45,779 nucleotides of DNA from Anaerolineaceae bacterium (GTDB lineage Bacteria > Chloroflexota > Anaerolineae > Anaerolineales > Anaerolineaceae): the NCBI GenBank assembly GCA_012839565.1, contig DUMZ01000011.1, positions 1 through 45,779 on the forward strand, written 5' to 3'. How positions within the stretch are numbered: position 1 is the stretch's first letter; the number at the start of each line of letters is the position of its first letter. Of this stretch, positions 1 to 7,676 are shown in pieces. The notes beneath the pieces were generated by a model. It was not told the origin of the DNA. It saw nothing but the letters and a program-made list of their open reading frames with translations, and did not search any database. Made by a program: the position numbers and the translations under genes.

Positions 1-73
1 GAAGTTTAAGATGCTTCAACGCTATCCGAGCACAATTCGCTGGCGTCAGTTTTTACCACCAGCCTTTTTATTA
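1..73 (+). pseudogene. Inverted continuation of the glycosyltransferase
   Basis: Read on the plus strand from base 2, this stretch encodes KFKMLQRYPSTIRWRQFLPP and then AFLL. This matches the stretch that normally follows the YGFWK segment of ExoA-like family 2 glycosyltransferases. The N-terminal part of the same protein is encoded on the minus strand from 766 to 74. The junction lies in the near-palindrome TTTTTATTAAAAA at about 67-79. This is a fragment, not a gene of its own; the plus-strand frame continuing to 250 is antisense to the glycosyltransferase. Confidence 0.7.
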
Positions 74-766
74 AAAACCATACGTCCAATATTGCTTGGC
101 CAGGCGACTCAAATTTGGTCGCGCAAAATACTGACATCGAATTTGCGGGTCAAACCAAATCGTCCCCCCAGATTGACGTATGCGCGTGTTGAACTCGTAG
201 TCTTCATTGGCGATGAGCGTTTCATCAAACAAGCCCACTTTGTCCAGTAAGGCACGGTAAAAAGAACCGTAAGGAACGGTGTCAACCGCTGCAGCAGTAT
301 CACTATGGCGATATTGCGCGTCGCCCACACCAATCGGATGCGCAGCAGCAAGGGCAATTGATTTCGCAATCCAGGTACTTCCCGATGGCATAATATCCCA
401 TCGGCCACCGACATTATCGCCAAGCCTTGCTTCCAGTCCCACCACACAGCGCGCCACATAATCATTCTGCGGAATTGAATGAGCATCCATGCGCACGATA
501 ATTTCGCCTACTGATGCCATCATCGCCACGTTCACACCAGCGGGGATAATGCGTTTCGGATTATCCACCAGCTGAATTTTCAGTTCAGGATACTCAGTTT
601 GATAAGTTTTAATAATTTCACGCGTGCGGTCCTTTGACCCACCATCCGCGATGACAATTTCCATCAGCTCAAGCGGATAGCTTTGGGCACGCAAGGCATC
701 AAGCACCTGACGGATAGTTTTCTCCTCATTCAGGCAAGGTATAACGACGGAGACAGTTTTTTGCAT
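71..766 (-). CDS. Family 2 glycosyltransferase, C-terminus displaced
   Basis: Family 2 (GT-A fold) glycosyltransferase of the ExoA/succinoglycan type, which would transfer a sugar from a nucleotide-sugar to a lipid or polysaccharide acceptor at the inner face of the membrane. The N-terminus has the VVIPCLNEE nucleotide-binding strand, followed by ADGGSKDRT near residues 41-49, MDAHS near 93 as the DxD-equivalent, and NEDYEFNTRI near 186-195. The start ATG at 766 follows TAAGGAAAT as ribosome site. The reading frame stops at 71 right after QYWTYGF, which is too early for the family. The expected next residues (WKFKMLQRYP...) are encoded on the opposite strand at 1-70, so this end is interrupted by an inversion or assembly fold-back. 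It lies 31 bases after ridA and is probably co-transcribed with it. Family is secure; acceptor is unknown. Confidence 0.85.
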   Translation of the reverse strand: MQKTVSVVIPCLNEEKTIRQVLDALRAQSYPLELMEIVIADGGSKDRTREIIKTYQTEYPELKIQLVDNPKRIIPAGVNVAMMASVGEIIVRMDAHSIPQNDYVARCVVGLEARLGDNVGGRWDIMPSGSTWIAKSIALAAAHPIGVGDAQYRHSDTAAAVDTVPYGSFYRALLDKVGLFDETLIANEDYEFNTRIRQSGGTIWFDPQIRCQYFARPNLSRLAKQYWTYGF

Positions 767-797
767 ATTTCCTTACGGAACAACAAACTGACAGCGA

Positions 798-1220
798 CTA
801 TTTGCTACAGTCAGCTTCTTCATTGCGGGGAACAAGCGCAATGGCTTCAATTTCAACCAAGCCACCCTTTGGCAAAGCTGCCACTTGCACAGCTGACCGT
901 GCTGGTGGATTCTCGGTAAAGTACTCAGCATAAATAGCGTTTACTTTTGCAAAATCGCCCATGTCCATCAAAAAGACCGTGGTTTTTAAGACATTTTCAA
1001 GACCGGAGCCGGCACTTTCAAGGATAGCACGCAGGTTCTTTAGCGCCTGATGTGCCTGGGCTTCCACACCACCATCAACCAAAAGCGCGGTTTCTGGGTC
1101 AAATCCAAGTTGCCCGGAAACGAAAAGCAAATGGCCTGTTTTCACACCAACGGAATAAGGTCCAATTGCGGGCGCAACTTTATCGCAAGTGATGATTTCT
1201 TTGCTATGACATTTTTTCAT
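798..1220 (-). CDS. ridA: RidA family reactive-intermediate deaminase
   Basis: YjgF/YER057c/UK114 (RidA) family protein of 140 aa. Members hydrolyse reactive enamine/imine intermediates, such as 2-aminoacrylate from serine or threonine dehydratase, and protect PLP enzymes in the cytosol. Visible signatures are AIGPYSVGV near residues 18-26, VSGQLGFDP near 34-42, and NPPARSAVQVAALPKGG near 104-120. The last contains the substrate-carboxylate-binding Arg (R108), and E124 lies in VEIEAIA. Length is slightly above the usual ~128 because of short tails. A TATAAT box at 1256-1261 and AAGAAAGG before the ATG support this start. The glycosyltransferase follows after 31 bases. Confidence 0.93.
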   Translation of the reverse strand: MKKCHSKEIITCDKVAPAIGPYSVGVKTGHLLFVSGQLGFDPETALLVDGGVEAQAHQALKNLRAILESAGSGLENVLKTTVFLMDMGDFAKVNAIYAEYFTENPPARSAVQVAALPKGGLVEIEAIALVPRNEEADCSK

Positions 1221-1255
1221 AGTTAATAAACCTTTCTTGAATTGTATTATTCGTG

Positions 1256-1261
1256 ATTATA
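1256..1261 (-). promoter_or_regulatory. -10 box of ridA
   Basis: TATAAT on the minus strand, 35 bases before the ridA start codon, giving a short leader that contains AAGAAAGG as ribosome-binding site. No convincing -35 was identified. Confidence 0.5.
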
Positions 1262-1332
1262 TCACTGCACGGGCTTTCATGCCCCGAAACAGCTTTTATA
1301 TACGCATTGCCCTGTGAAGAGCAATACATGGA

Positions 1333-1650
1333 CTACGGCTGCCAGTCGCCGATGCCTTTCCAGGCGTGGTCCAAATGTTCCGCCATGACATCACTCAGTT
1401 TGCGCTTGATGGTCTGCCGAACAGCCATCATTAAAGCTAAGCCACCCATGGCGTTGATTTCTTCGCCAATTGTGCGGGCTTCCCGGTGATGGCACTGATA
1501 ATTAAAAGGGCCACCCGGCACGAGCGACAAAAAATCATCCGTTTTGCCAATATGCACCAACTGGTCAATCTTTTGTCTGATCTCAGCTTTTTGCTGAGCA
1601 GGCAACCTGCGAATCGCCTCTTCCCCAAAGATCCAAGTTAATATACTCAT
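1333..1650 (-). CDS. Hypothetical protein, 105 aa
   Basis: I do not recognise this family. It is a soluble protein starting MSILTWIFGEEAIRRLPAQQ, with a helical charged N-terminal third, a central segment with FNYQCHHREARTIGEEINAMGG, and an amphipathic C-terminus ending AWKGIGDWQP. The spaced Cys/His residues (QCHH) could bind a metal, but this is speculation. A TATAAT box at 1670-1675 and a weak purine-rich ribosome site precede the ATG at 1650, so it seems to be a monocistronic gene. It stands alone between ridA and the CapA-like gene, each more than 85 bases away. Confidence 0.7.
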   Translation of the reverse strand: MSILTWIFGEEAIRRLPAQQKAEIRQKIDQLVHIGKTDDFLSLVPGGPFNYQCHHREARTIGEEINAMGGLALMMAVRQTIKRKLSDVMAEHLDHAWKGIGDWQP

Positions 1651-1739
1651 GTCATTGCCTTTTTCTTTTATTATACTTGCAAGATGAATGCCTGGTTAGG
1701 GCTTTAACCATGAGTTTTGTCATCATTTAGCACATTTTC

Positions 1740-3533
1740 TTATTGTTTTCGCCAGGGTTCTTCACCTGGCCACCACATTCGGGCAGTATCAAAGAGCGTC
1801 TCCAGCATTTCAATACGCTGTTCGGGCGTTGCCCAGGTGGCTTTTACCAGGTCCAAAAAGCGAATGGTGAGTATTTCTGTGGAAATATGCCTGCCATTAT
1901 AAAAGACATGGCGATCAATAAACGCCCAGTCTGTGTATTCTGCGATGCCATACTGATCGAAAAACAGATTGCCCAAACCGTAATGCGCGAAACCATCATG
2001 CACAAATTCAGCATAATGTGGCTGATGAGCCTGACTGCCACTGGCAATAACAGCACCCGCTTCCAGCACGATGCCAAAATCGCGAATCATTTGCGCGTTG
2101 GGCGACCACTCATAGCGTTCTTCGTGCTGAAAGGTGACAATTGGCAGATAGCCTTCACTTCTTAATTCCCGTACCGTTTCTGCCATGTAGTCCATATCGC
2201 AGTGATAGGCGCCGGTAGACGTTTCGCTGGCCTGGGCAAAATTAGGCGATTTGGCATTGCAACCCAGAAAAGCGATTTTATTGCCATTGACTTCCATTTT
2301 GACTGGCTCGCGGGCGTCAAAAATATCTTTGCCACCACCATAAACGGGCCAGCCCTCTTTGGCGTAAAGCTCCAGGGTATAAAGCATCGCTTCAGGGCCA
2401 TAGTCCTGAAAATGATCACCCGTTAGCTCAACCACATCTGTGCCAATCGAGCGCAAAAGGTCCATGTACGACTCTGGCGTACAAAAGACCAAATAGTTAC
2501 CCCGGTAATGCTTGGGACAATTCTCCGCGAAGGGAACTTCATTGCTGATATGCAGAATATCAGCTTCTTTCAAAACATCTGCCAAATCTTCGCCAGGTAC
2601 CTGGATGCCACGTTCATCCATGCCCACCGCGGTGGCACGCACCATCGCGGTTACGCCGGTAAGAATGACAGTGGTTAGCCTTTCAGGATTGTAGTTGCTA
2701 AAAGGCATTAAATCCTCAAACTTTGGATATGCGAAGTATTCAAAGCTACGTTCCAGACGTGTAGGATTCTCGTTATAAAGCGTTAACGGAATAGTAAGCG
2801 CATAGTGTTCGAGGTCAAAACTTTTTTGAATTGGTGAATTGCCATCAAGCGCGATGACTTTCCAGCGCGGGTGCAGTTCATCAAATGCGACAATCGCCCA
2901 GGTACGTTCGCTTATCCAGGCTTCTTTTATCATATCCATTTGGATATCCGCAAAATCAATATCCTGGACTGTGTGTGGCATCAATTCAACCGTTCCCTTT
3001 GGCTCTCCCCATAACCAGGTGAGAGCTTCCATGCCATAAGGATAGACTAAAAGCCGGTCTATGAAAGTATTATCCCCGGTTTGCCAGAAAGATTTCAGGG
3101 AATCTGTTTCAATGCCATCGGTTACAGTTGGAAAAGGCGCGACCAGGGTCAAAACCATTTGACCGATCTGATGGTCATCGCCTGGAACAATGGTCGTACA
3201 CGGTTCATCAGTATCAGGTGCAGGATCGTGATTTATCATGTCAAGCAATTTCGATTTGAGCGATACCGGCAAAGACTGATCTGTCAGCGAACATATACTG
3301 GGGCTTTCCACCACTTGCTCAGTTTCTACTGCTGTCAAATCCGCTGTAGGCGTGGTTTGGACTGCCGGCTCAGGTGATGGTTCAGTAATTTTAGGCGTAA
3401 CGGTAGCAATTCCCAGCACCATCTCACCTGATGCTGGTGTTGGTGGCGGAGTGATTTGCGAACCACAGGCACTCGCCAGGAAAAAAACAAGCACAATCAG
3501 CCATTGCGCGATTTTTCGTTTTTGCATCATCAT
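1740..3533 (-). CDS. CapA-family (PGA_cap) lipoprotein
   Basis: Secreted lipoprotein of 597 aa with a PGA_cap/CapA metallophosphatase-like domain, the family of the poly-gamma-glutamate capsule protein CapA and related envelope proteins. The N-terminus is a lipoprotein signal (KRKIAQWLIVLVFFLASAC) with the lipobox Cys at residue 23, then a Thr/Pro-rich linker to about residue 75. Family motifs follow in order: ILHISNEVPF, VVELTGDHFQDYG, IAFLGCNAKS, YLPIVTFQHEERY and ASGSQAHQPHYAEF. About 200 residues lie before the first motif, so the protein is much longer than the usual ~380 aa and may have an extra N-terminal domain. No capB/capC genes are nearby, so a role in gamma-PGA export is not supported. 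TATAAT at 3563-3568 and AAGGAAAAT precede the ATG. Confidence 0.85.
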   Translation of the reverse strand: MMMQKRKIAQWLIVLVFFLASACGSQITPPPTPASGEMVLGIATVTPKITEPSPEPAVQTTPTADLTAVETEQVVESPSICSLTDQSLPVSLKSKLLDMINHDPAPDTDEPCTTIVPGDDHQIGQMVLTLVAPFPTVTDGIETDSLKSFWQTGDNTFIDRLLVYPYGMEALTWLWGEPKGTVELMPHTVQDIDFADIQMDMIKEAWISERTWAIVAFDELHPRWKVIALDGNSPIQKSFDLEHYALTIPLTLYNENPTRLERSFEYFAYPKFEDLMPFSNYNPERLTTVILTGVTAMVRATAVGMDERGIQVPGEDLADVLKEADILHISNEVPFAENCPKHYRGNYLVFCTPESYMDLLRSIGTDVVELTGDHFQDYGPEAMLYTLELYAKEGWPVYGGGKDIFDAREPVKMEVNGNKIAFLGCNAKSPNFAQASETSTGAYHCDMDYMAETVRELRSEGYLPIVTFQHEERYEWSPNAQMIRDFGIVLEAGAVIASGSQAHQPHYAEFVHDGFAHYGLGNLFFDQYGIAEYTDWAFIDRHVFYNGRHISTEILTIRFLDLVKATWATPEQRIEMLETLFDTARMWWPGEEPWRKQ

Positions 3534-3562
3534 AAAATTTTCCTTATCCTTGCTTCGTTTGC

Positions 3563-3568
3563 ATTATA
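3563..3568 (-). promoter_or_regulatory. -10 box of the CapA-like gene
   Basis: TATAAT on the minus strand, 29 bases before the start codon; the leader carries AAGGATAAGGAAAA just before the ATG. Confidence 0.45.
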
Positions 3569-3715
3569 CGTCAATTTTCCAGACCGGTTTTCATTAGCAA
3601 TGCAGGTCATCAAGTCAGTCAATAAAAAACAAGCCAACGAAACCATTCATGAGCTTGTTCTTATTTATCATTAAACAACATTCCTGCCATTTAGCAAGGT
3701 GAATATTTTTTAAGT

Positions 3716-4234
3716 TTAGGCTTTATCTGGTCCAATCACGATTTCGTCAGGCTCTGTTTTATCGGGATATTCAGCTTCAAGTTTCTCAAGTTTGAACAAA
3801 TTGATAATGCCCCACACTAAAAAACCCAACACAATCAGGTGGAACATGATGGCATAAACATCTCGCATTAAAAACGCGATGACCGTATCCAAAGCATATA
3901 GCAAAGTGCCAGCAAGATAAGCCACACGATTTCTTTTACGCGCCAGCAAACCAAAAACAATCAGAACGATGGCAAAAGCAAAGCCCACAACTATAGTAAT
4001 CACTCTTGGCGATGCGTTGGCCAAAATGGGCAAGGGATGAGCATCTAACCAGTTTGTAATTGAAAACCCAACCGCAAAGCGGATGGGGCTATCCGCGTTA
4101 CTAATGCGAATGACGATGTTAATCACCGAAATCACTGCAACCCAGAAAAACCAGGAGACACCATTTTTGAAATTAGCAAAGTGTTGCGCCTTTTTCAGTT
4201 CTATTTGACTGTGATTAGCTTCTTGTTGATTCAT
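3716..4234 (-). CDS. Four-TM membrane protein, unknown
   Basis: Integral membrane protein of 172 aa of no family I recognise. A soluble N-terminus with Asn/Gln residues is followed by four hydrophobic stretches: about residues 27-45, 77-97, 104-122 and 124-143. The acidic C-terminal tail contains EKLEAEYPDKTEPDE. The basic loop ARKRNR between segments 2 and 3 suggests that loop is cytoplasmic. The ATG at 4234 is preceded by GGAGGT at good spacing. The EamA exporter gene lies upstream on the same strand with 81 bases between them, so co-transcription is possible. Confidence 0.75.
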   Translation of the reverse strand: MNQQEANHSQIELKKAQHFANFKNGVSWFFWVAVISVINIVIRISNADSPIRFAVGFSITNWLDAHPLPILANASPRVITIVVGFAFAIVLIVFGLLARKRNRVAYLAGTLLYALDTVIAFLMRDVYAIMFHLIVLGFLVWGIINLFKLEKLEAEYPDKTEPDEIVIGPDKA

Positions 4235-4315
4235 CTTGACCTCCGAATAACTTATCCATCAGAAACTTAATTGTAATACCAAGTATAAAAAACGTCTGTT
4301 TTAATGACGCGATGT

Positions 4316-5290
4316 TTAGACAGTTTTAGTTTTATCCGTGGTTTTTAAGGGCTTGTCCGCGCCAAGTCGCACCAGCAAAACCCCCGAAAGCACCAAAACC
4401 GTACCCAGCAGTTGCAAAGGCAAGAGTTTCTCTTTTAGCATCAACCAGGCTAAAACTGCCGTAACCGGTGGTTCGAGCGTCAAAATCAAATTCGCGGTAC
4501 TGGATGGCAAAATCGTCAGGCTTTGATTAAACAAACCATAGCCAACTACCAAAGGAACAGTTAACAAAACCATAAAGAGCCACGCCATCGGGTCCGTGCT
4601 CAAGGTAAACAAAGTTTTCATATCAGGAGCTTGCCCTGGAATTTCGATGGGAAGAACATTCAAAACAAACAATGCCACCAAAGCAAAAAAGAAAATGTAA
4701 AACGTGCTTGTCCACGGATTGATACCTCGTTGAGCAGAAAAACGGCCACAGATAGCATAAAAGGCGTAAATCAAACCAGACAACAGCCCCAAAAGCAGAC
4801 CAATCCAGTTTGTTTCCATTTCACTGCCAGTCAGCGCGACCAAAGCACACCCTGCCAGACTGAGAACAATTGCCAGACCCTTTAGCCAACTAAACCTTTC
4901 CTTAAGCAGCCACCACCCCAGCAAACTGGTCAGGGGCGCGGAAAAATAAATCAGCACCGTGGCAACGGAAGCACTGTTGTATTGGATTGAAAAGGTCCAA
5001 ATGGTGTTTAACAAAGTAAAGACCACGCCATAAAGCACGATAAAACCAAAATGCTTGCGTTCCAGCTTCAAAAGTGATGGTTTAAAAATCAGGAAAGCCG
5101 GAAACAGCAAGGCAATCCCAAGAATATTCCGCCACATGGTAATCACTAAGGCTGGTACACCAAAACGAGTGTTGAGAATCTTAATGAAGAGCGGGGTGAA
5201 GGCAAAAAGAATCGCTGCAACAACTGCGTAAAAAAAGCCACGGCCACGAGCTTGTGTTGATGATAGGTTTGATTTTTCTTGTTCTGTCAT
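4316..5290 (-). CDS. EamA/DMT-family transporter
   Basis: Drug/metabolite-transporter superfamily permease of 324 aa with ten predicted TM helices formed by two EamA repeats. The first runs from about residue 18 to 152 and the second from about 163 to 310. Characteristic end-of-repeat motifs are ATVLIYFSAPLTSLLGWWLLKERFS in the first half and ANLILTLEPPVTAVLAWLMLKEKL in the second. Such proteins export amino acids, sugars or other metabolites; the substrate cannot be read from sequence. The start has no strong ribosome site. A TGATAAACT element about 10 bases before the ATG might be a -10 box of a near-leaderless transcript. Confidence 0.9.
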   Translation of the reverse strand: MTEQEKSNLSSTQARGRGFFYAVVAAILFAFTPLFIKILNTRFGVPALVITMWRNILGIALLFPAFLIFKPSLLKLERKHFGFIVLYGVVFTLLNTIWTFSIQYNSASVATVLIYFSAPLTSLLGWWLLKERFSWLKGLAIVLSLAGCALVALTGSEMETNWIGLLLGLLSGLIYAFYAICGRFSAQRGINPWTSTFYIFFFALVALFVLNVLPIEIPGQAPDMKTLFTLSTDPMAWLFMVLLTVPLVVGYGLFNQSLTILPSSTANLILTLEPPVTAVLAWLMLKEKLLPLQLLGTVLVLSGVLLVRLGADKPLKTTDKTKTV

Positions 5291-5413
5291 AAAACAAGTT
5301 TATCATGCCTGTTTTGTTTCAAGCCATTAAAAGGCTTTGTGGAAGAAACTGGAACTTTTTCACGGCTAAATACGTTTTGATATTAAAGCAAACAGTTAAT
5401 CTGTCTTGCCAGG

Positions 5414-5443
5414 TTGGAAGATTAATGACGACTAAACTATAAT
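5414..5443 (+). promoter_or_regulatory. Promoter of the VanW gene, leaderless type
   Basis: TTGGAA at 5414-5419, an 18-base spacer and a perfect TATAAT at 5438-5443. The -10 box ends 9 bases before the ATG at 5453 and no Shine-Dalgarno sequence is present, so transcription should begin at or just before the start codon. This argues against the TTG at 5444 as start, because it would lie upstream of the transcript. Confidence 0.65.
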
Positions 5444-5452
5444 TTGAGCGTT

Positions 5453-7315
5453 ATGGAAACAACACAAAAAATGAATCTTGAACAAAACAAACCTCAAAAC
5501 CCACATGGCTACGCCAGTCGTGGCAAGCAAATTGCCTTTAGCCTTTTTGTTGGCTTGTTTATCGCCACACTAACGCTGGTCATTATCGCCTTTCGATACG
5601 AAGCCAAATACAAAGATAAAATCTATCCCACCATCCGCGCCAACGAAATTGACCTAACCGGCTTGAGCCTTGGGCAGGCTGTCTCCCGCCTGAATACGGA
5701 CCTAAACTATCCGACAAAAGGGAAAATCGTTTTTAACCACAACAATCAACAATGGACCTTCACACCCCAGGAACTCGGTTACAGCAACAACCCCACCGAA
5801 CTTGCCATACGCGCTTATCAAACAGGACGTGATGGCAACTGGCTGCAAAACTTGCAAAGCAAAGTTTTCGCCAGGCGTCAGGGCATCCAATTAAGCCCAA
5901 GCGCGATGTTCGATCAGCCGGTGGCATTTGCCAAACTGGAAGAAATCGCCCGGGAAATCAACCAACCCTTGGTTGAAGCCGGCATCAGCATCGAAGGCAC
6001 CCAGGTCACCGTACACGATGGACAAATTGGCCTAACCTTGGATATCCCAGCCACGCTGGACAAACTTCAGGCCTATTTTCTGATACAACAAGATGCCAAC
6101 ATCCCCTTAATCGTTCGCGAAAATAGCCCAGAGATACTCCATGCAGGCAATATCGGTGAGCAAGCCCAGGCCATCCTTAGCGCTCCCCTTACCCTGCGCC
6201 ATCCCGACCCCGACTCAGACCTTGAGCCCTGGGTCATCCCTGCGGAAGACCTTGCCAGTCTCCTGATCATCGAGCGCGACACAAGCAGCCAGACCGCGGG
6301 CTATAAACTCGACATCAACGCTACATCACTGGAACACTATCTTTCGAGCATCGCTGCCAAATTCGTGGTGCAGCCCGAAAACGCCCGCATGCGCTTCAAC
6401 GAAGATACCCGCCAATTCGAACTCATCCGCAATGCCGTGATGGGCAAGGTACTCGACGTTGAAGCCAGCCTGGACGTCATCCTGCACAACATCAACAATC
6501 ATCAGCACGAAGTCAACCTTGTGCTCAAAGACCTTGCACCGCGCGTCACTGATACCACTACCGCCGCTGAACTGGGTATCACCGAACTCGTGGTACAGGA
6601 AACATCCTACTTCTATGGTTCAGAAGCTGCCCGTATCCAGAATATTCAAGTCGGCTCAAGCACTTTTGATGGCATTCTCATCGCACCCGGAGAAGTATTC
6701 TCCATGGCCAAATACATGACCAATATCAGCCTGGATAACGGCTACGCCGAAGCCATCATCATCGTTGGTGACCAATCGGTAAAAGGCGTCGGCGGGGGAA
6801 TCTGCCAGGTCAGCACCACGCTTTTCAGAACCGCCTTTTATGGTGGTTATCCTATTATTGAGCGCCACTCTCACGCTTACCGCGTTGGCTATTACGAACA
6901 ACAAAGCAACGGCTGGGCGAACACTAACCTGGCAGGTCTTGACGCGAGCATTTATTTGCCCTTTGCGGACCTGAAGTTCAAAAATGATTCTGATTACTGG
7001 ATTTTAATGGATACCGAAATGGGTCCCAACTCACTTACCTGGAAATTCTATTCAACCAGCGATGGTCGCCGAGTTGAATGGAGCACCACCGGCATCACCG
7101 ATGTGGTTGAGCCACCCGAGCCCATCTACCGCGAAGACCCCACCCTGCCACCCGGTACCATCAAACAGGTTGACTGGGCGGTTAATGGTGCCACGGTATC
7201 GGTTACACGCCACGTTTACAAAGGCGACCAGCTCTGGTTTAGCGATGTAATCAACACCACTTACATGCCCTGGCCCGATGGATTCAATTACGGCCCTGGC
7301 ACAGAGATCCCCTAG
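5453..7315 (+). CDS. VanW-family envelope protein
   Basis: Membrane-anchored extracellular protein of about 620 aa. One TM helix (about residues 27-46, IAFSLFVGLFIATLTLVIIAF) follows a short cytoplasmic N-terminus. Then come peptidoglycan-binding-like repeats (PG_binding_4 type), seen as GLSLGQAVSRL and PQELGYSNNPTELAIRAY near residues 66-120 and a second copy after 280. The VanW domain lies near 380-510 with GGGICQVSTTLFRTAFYGG, ERHSHAYRVGYYEQ and GLDASIY. A small beta-rich C-terminal domain carries LPPGTIKQVDWAVNGATVSV. Despite the name, members need not confer vancomycin resistance; a cell-wall role is likely. The trm112-like and LCP genes follow on the same strand. Start chosen at ATG 5453 because of the promoter position. 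Confidence 0.88.
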   Translation: METTQKMNLEQNKPQNPHGYASRGKQIAFSLFVGLFIATLTLVIIAFRYEAKYKDKIYPTIRANEIDLTGLSLGQAVSRLNTDLNYPTKGKIVFNHNNQQWTFTPQELGYSNNPTELAIRAYQTGRDGNWLQNLQSKVFARRQGIQLSPSAMFDQPVAFAKLEEIAREINQPLVEAGISIEGTQVTVHDGQIGLTLDIPATLDKLQAYFLIQQDANIPLIVRENSPEILHAGNIGEQAQAILSAPLTLRHPDPDSDLEPWVIPAEDLASLLIIERDTSSQTAGYKLDINATSLEHYLSSIAAKFVVQPENARMRFNEDTRQFELIRNAVMGKVLDVEASLDVILHNINNHQHEVNLVLKDLAPRVTDTTTAAELGITELVVQETSYFYGSEAARIQNIQVGSSTFDGILIAPGEVFSMAKYMTNISLDNGYAEAIIIVGDQSVKGVGGGICQVSTTLFRTAFYGGYPIIERHSHAYRVGYYEQQSNGWANTNLAGLDASIYLPFADLKFKNDSDYWILMDTEMGPNSLTWKFYSTSDGRRVEWSTTGITDVVEPPEPIYREDPTLPPGTIKQVDWAVNGATVSVTRHVYKGDQLWFSDVINTTYMPWPDGFNYGPGTEIP

Positions 7316-7389
7316 CTGCCTTTTTTTGGATCCCCGCAGCTATGGTAAAATTGCAATCGTTAGCTTACAAAGGCAATGATGAGGTAAAG

Positions 7390-7611
7390 ATGATTCAAAA
7401 AGAACTGCTTGATTTATTACGCTGTCCTGTTTGTGCCAAAGAAGAAAAAGGCACCCTTGAGTATTTTAAAGATACCTGGTTAATCTGCCAGGATTGCGCC
7501 CGCAAATATCCCATTTGGGATGATATCCCCATTATGCTCATTGACGAAGGCGATAAATGGCAAGCCACTGATAAAGAAGCTTTGCCTGTGCCTCCCCCAC
7601 AAGCTAAATAA
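7390..7611 (+). CDS. Trm112-like zinc-ribbon protein
   Basis: Small protein of 73 aa of the Trm112p/UPF0434 family. It begins KELLDLLRCPVC and has two Cys pairs, CPVC near residues 10-13 and CQDC near 32-35, that would bind one zinc. It continues with RKYPIWDDIPIMLIDE, the usual family ending. Eukaryotic Trm112 activates methyltransferases; bacterial homologues are small, poorly understood proteins often near envelope or nucleotide genes. The ATG at 7390 has GAGGTAAAG directly upstream, better than an in-frame ATG at 7342. It sits between VanW and LCP genes, all on the plus strand. Confidence 0.85.
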   Translation: MIQKELLDLLRCPVCAKEEKGTLEYFKDTWLICQDCARKYPIWDDIPIMLIDEGDKWQATDKEALPVPPPQAK

Positions 7612-7676
7612 AAATTTTGCTGCTTCATATTAACCGCTTCCCGCGGAAATATTAAAGCATAGAACGAGAATATGGT

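Noticed and set aside
1740..3533. Poly-gamma-glutamate capsule operon
   Set aside because: Only a CapA-like domain is present; no capB, capC or capE around.
5444..5452. TTG at 5444 as start of the VanW gene
   Set aside because: It lies directly after the -10 box, upstream of the expected transcript start; ATG 5453 fits better.
5453..7315. VanW gene as vancomycin resistance
   Set aside because: No vanHAX, vanY or vanRS genes nearby; VanW-domain proteins are widespread envelope proteins.
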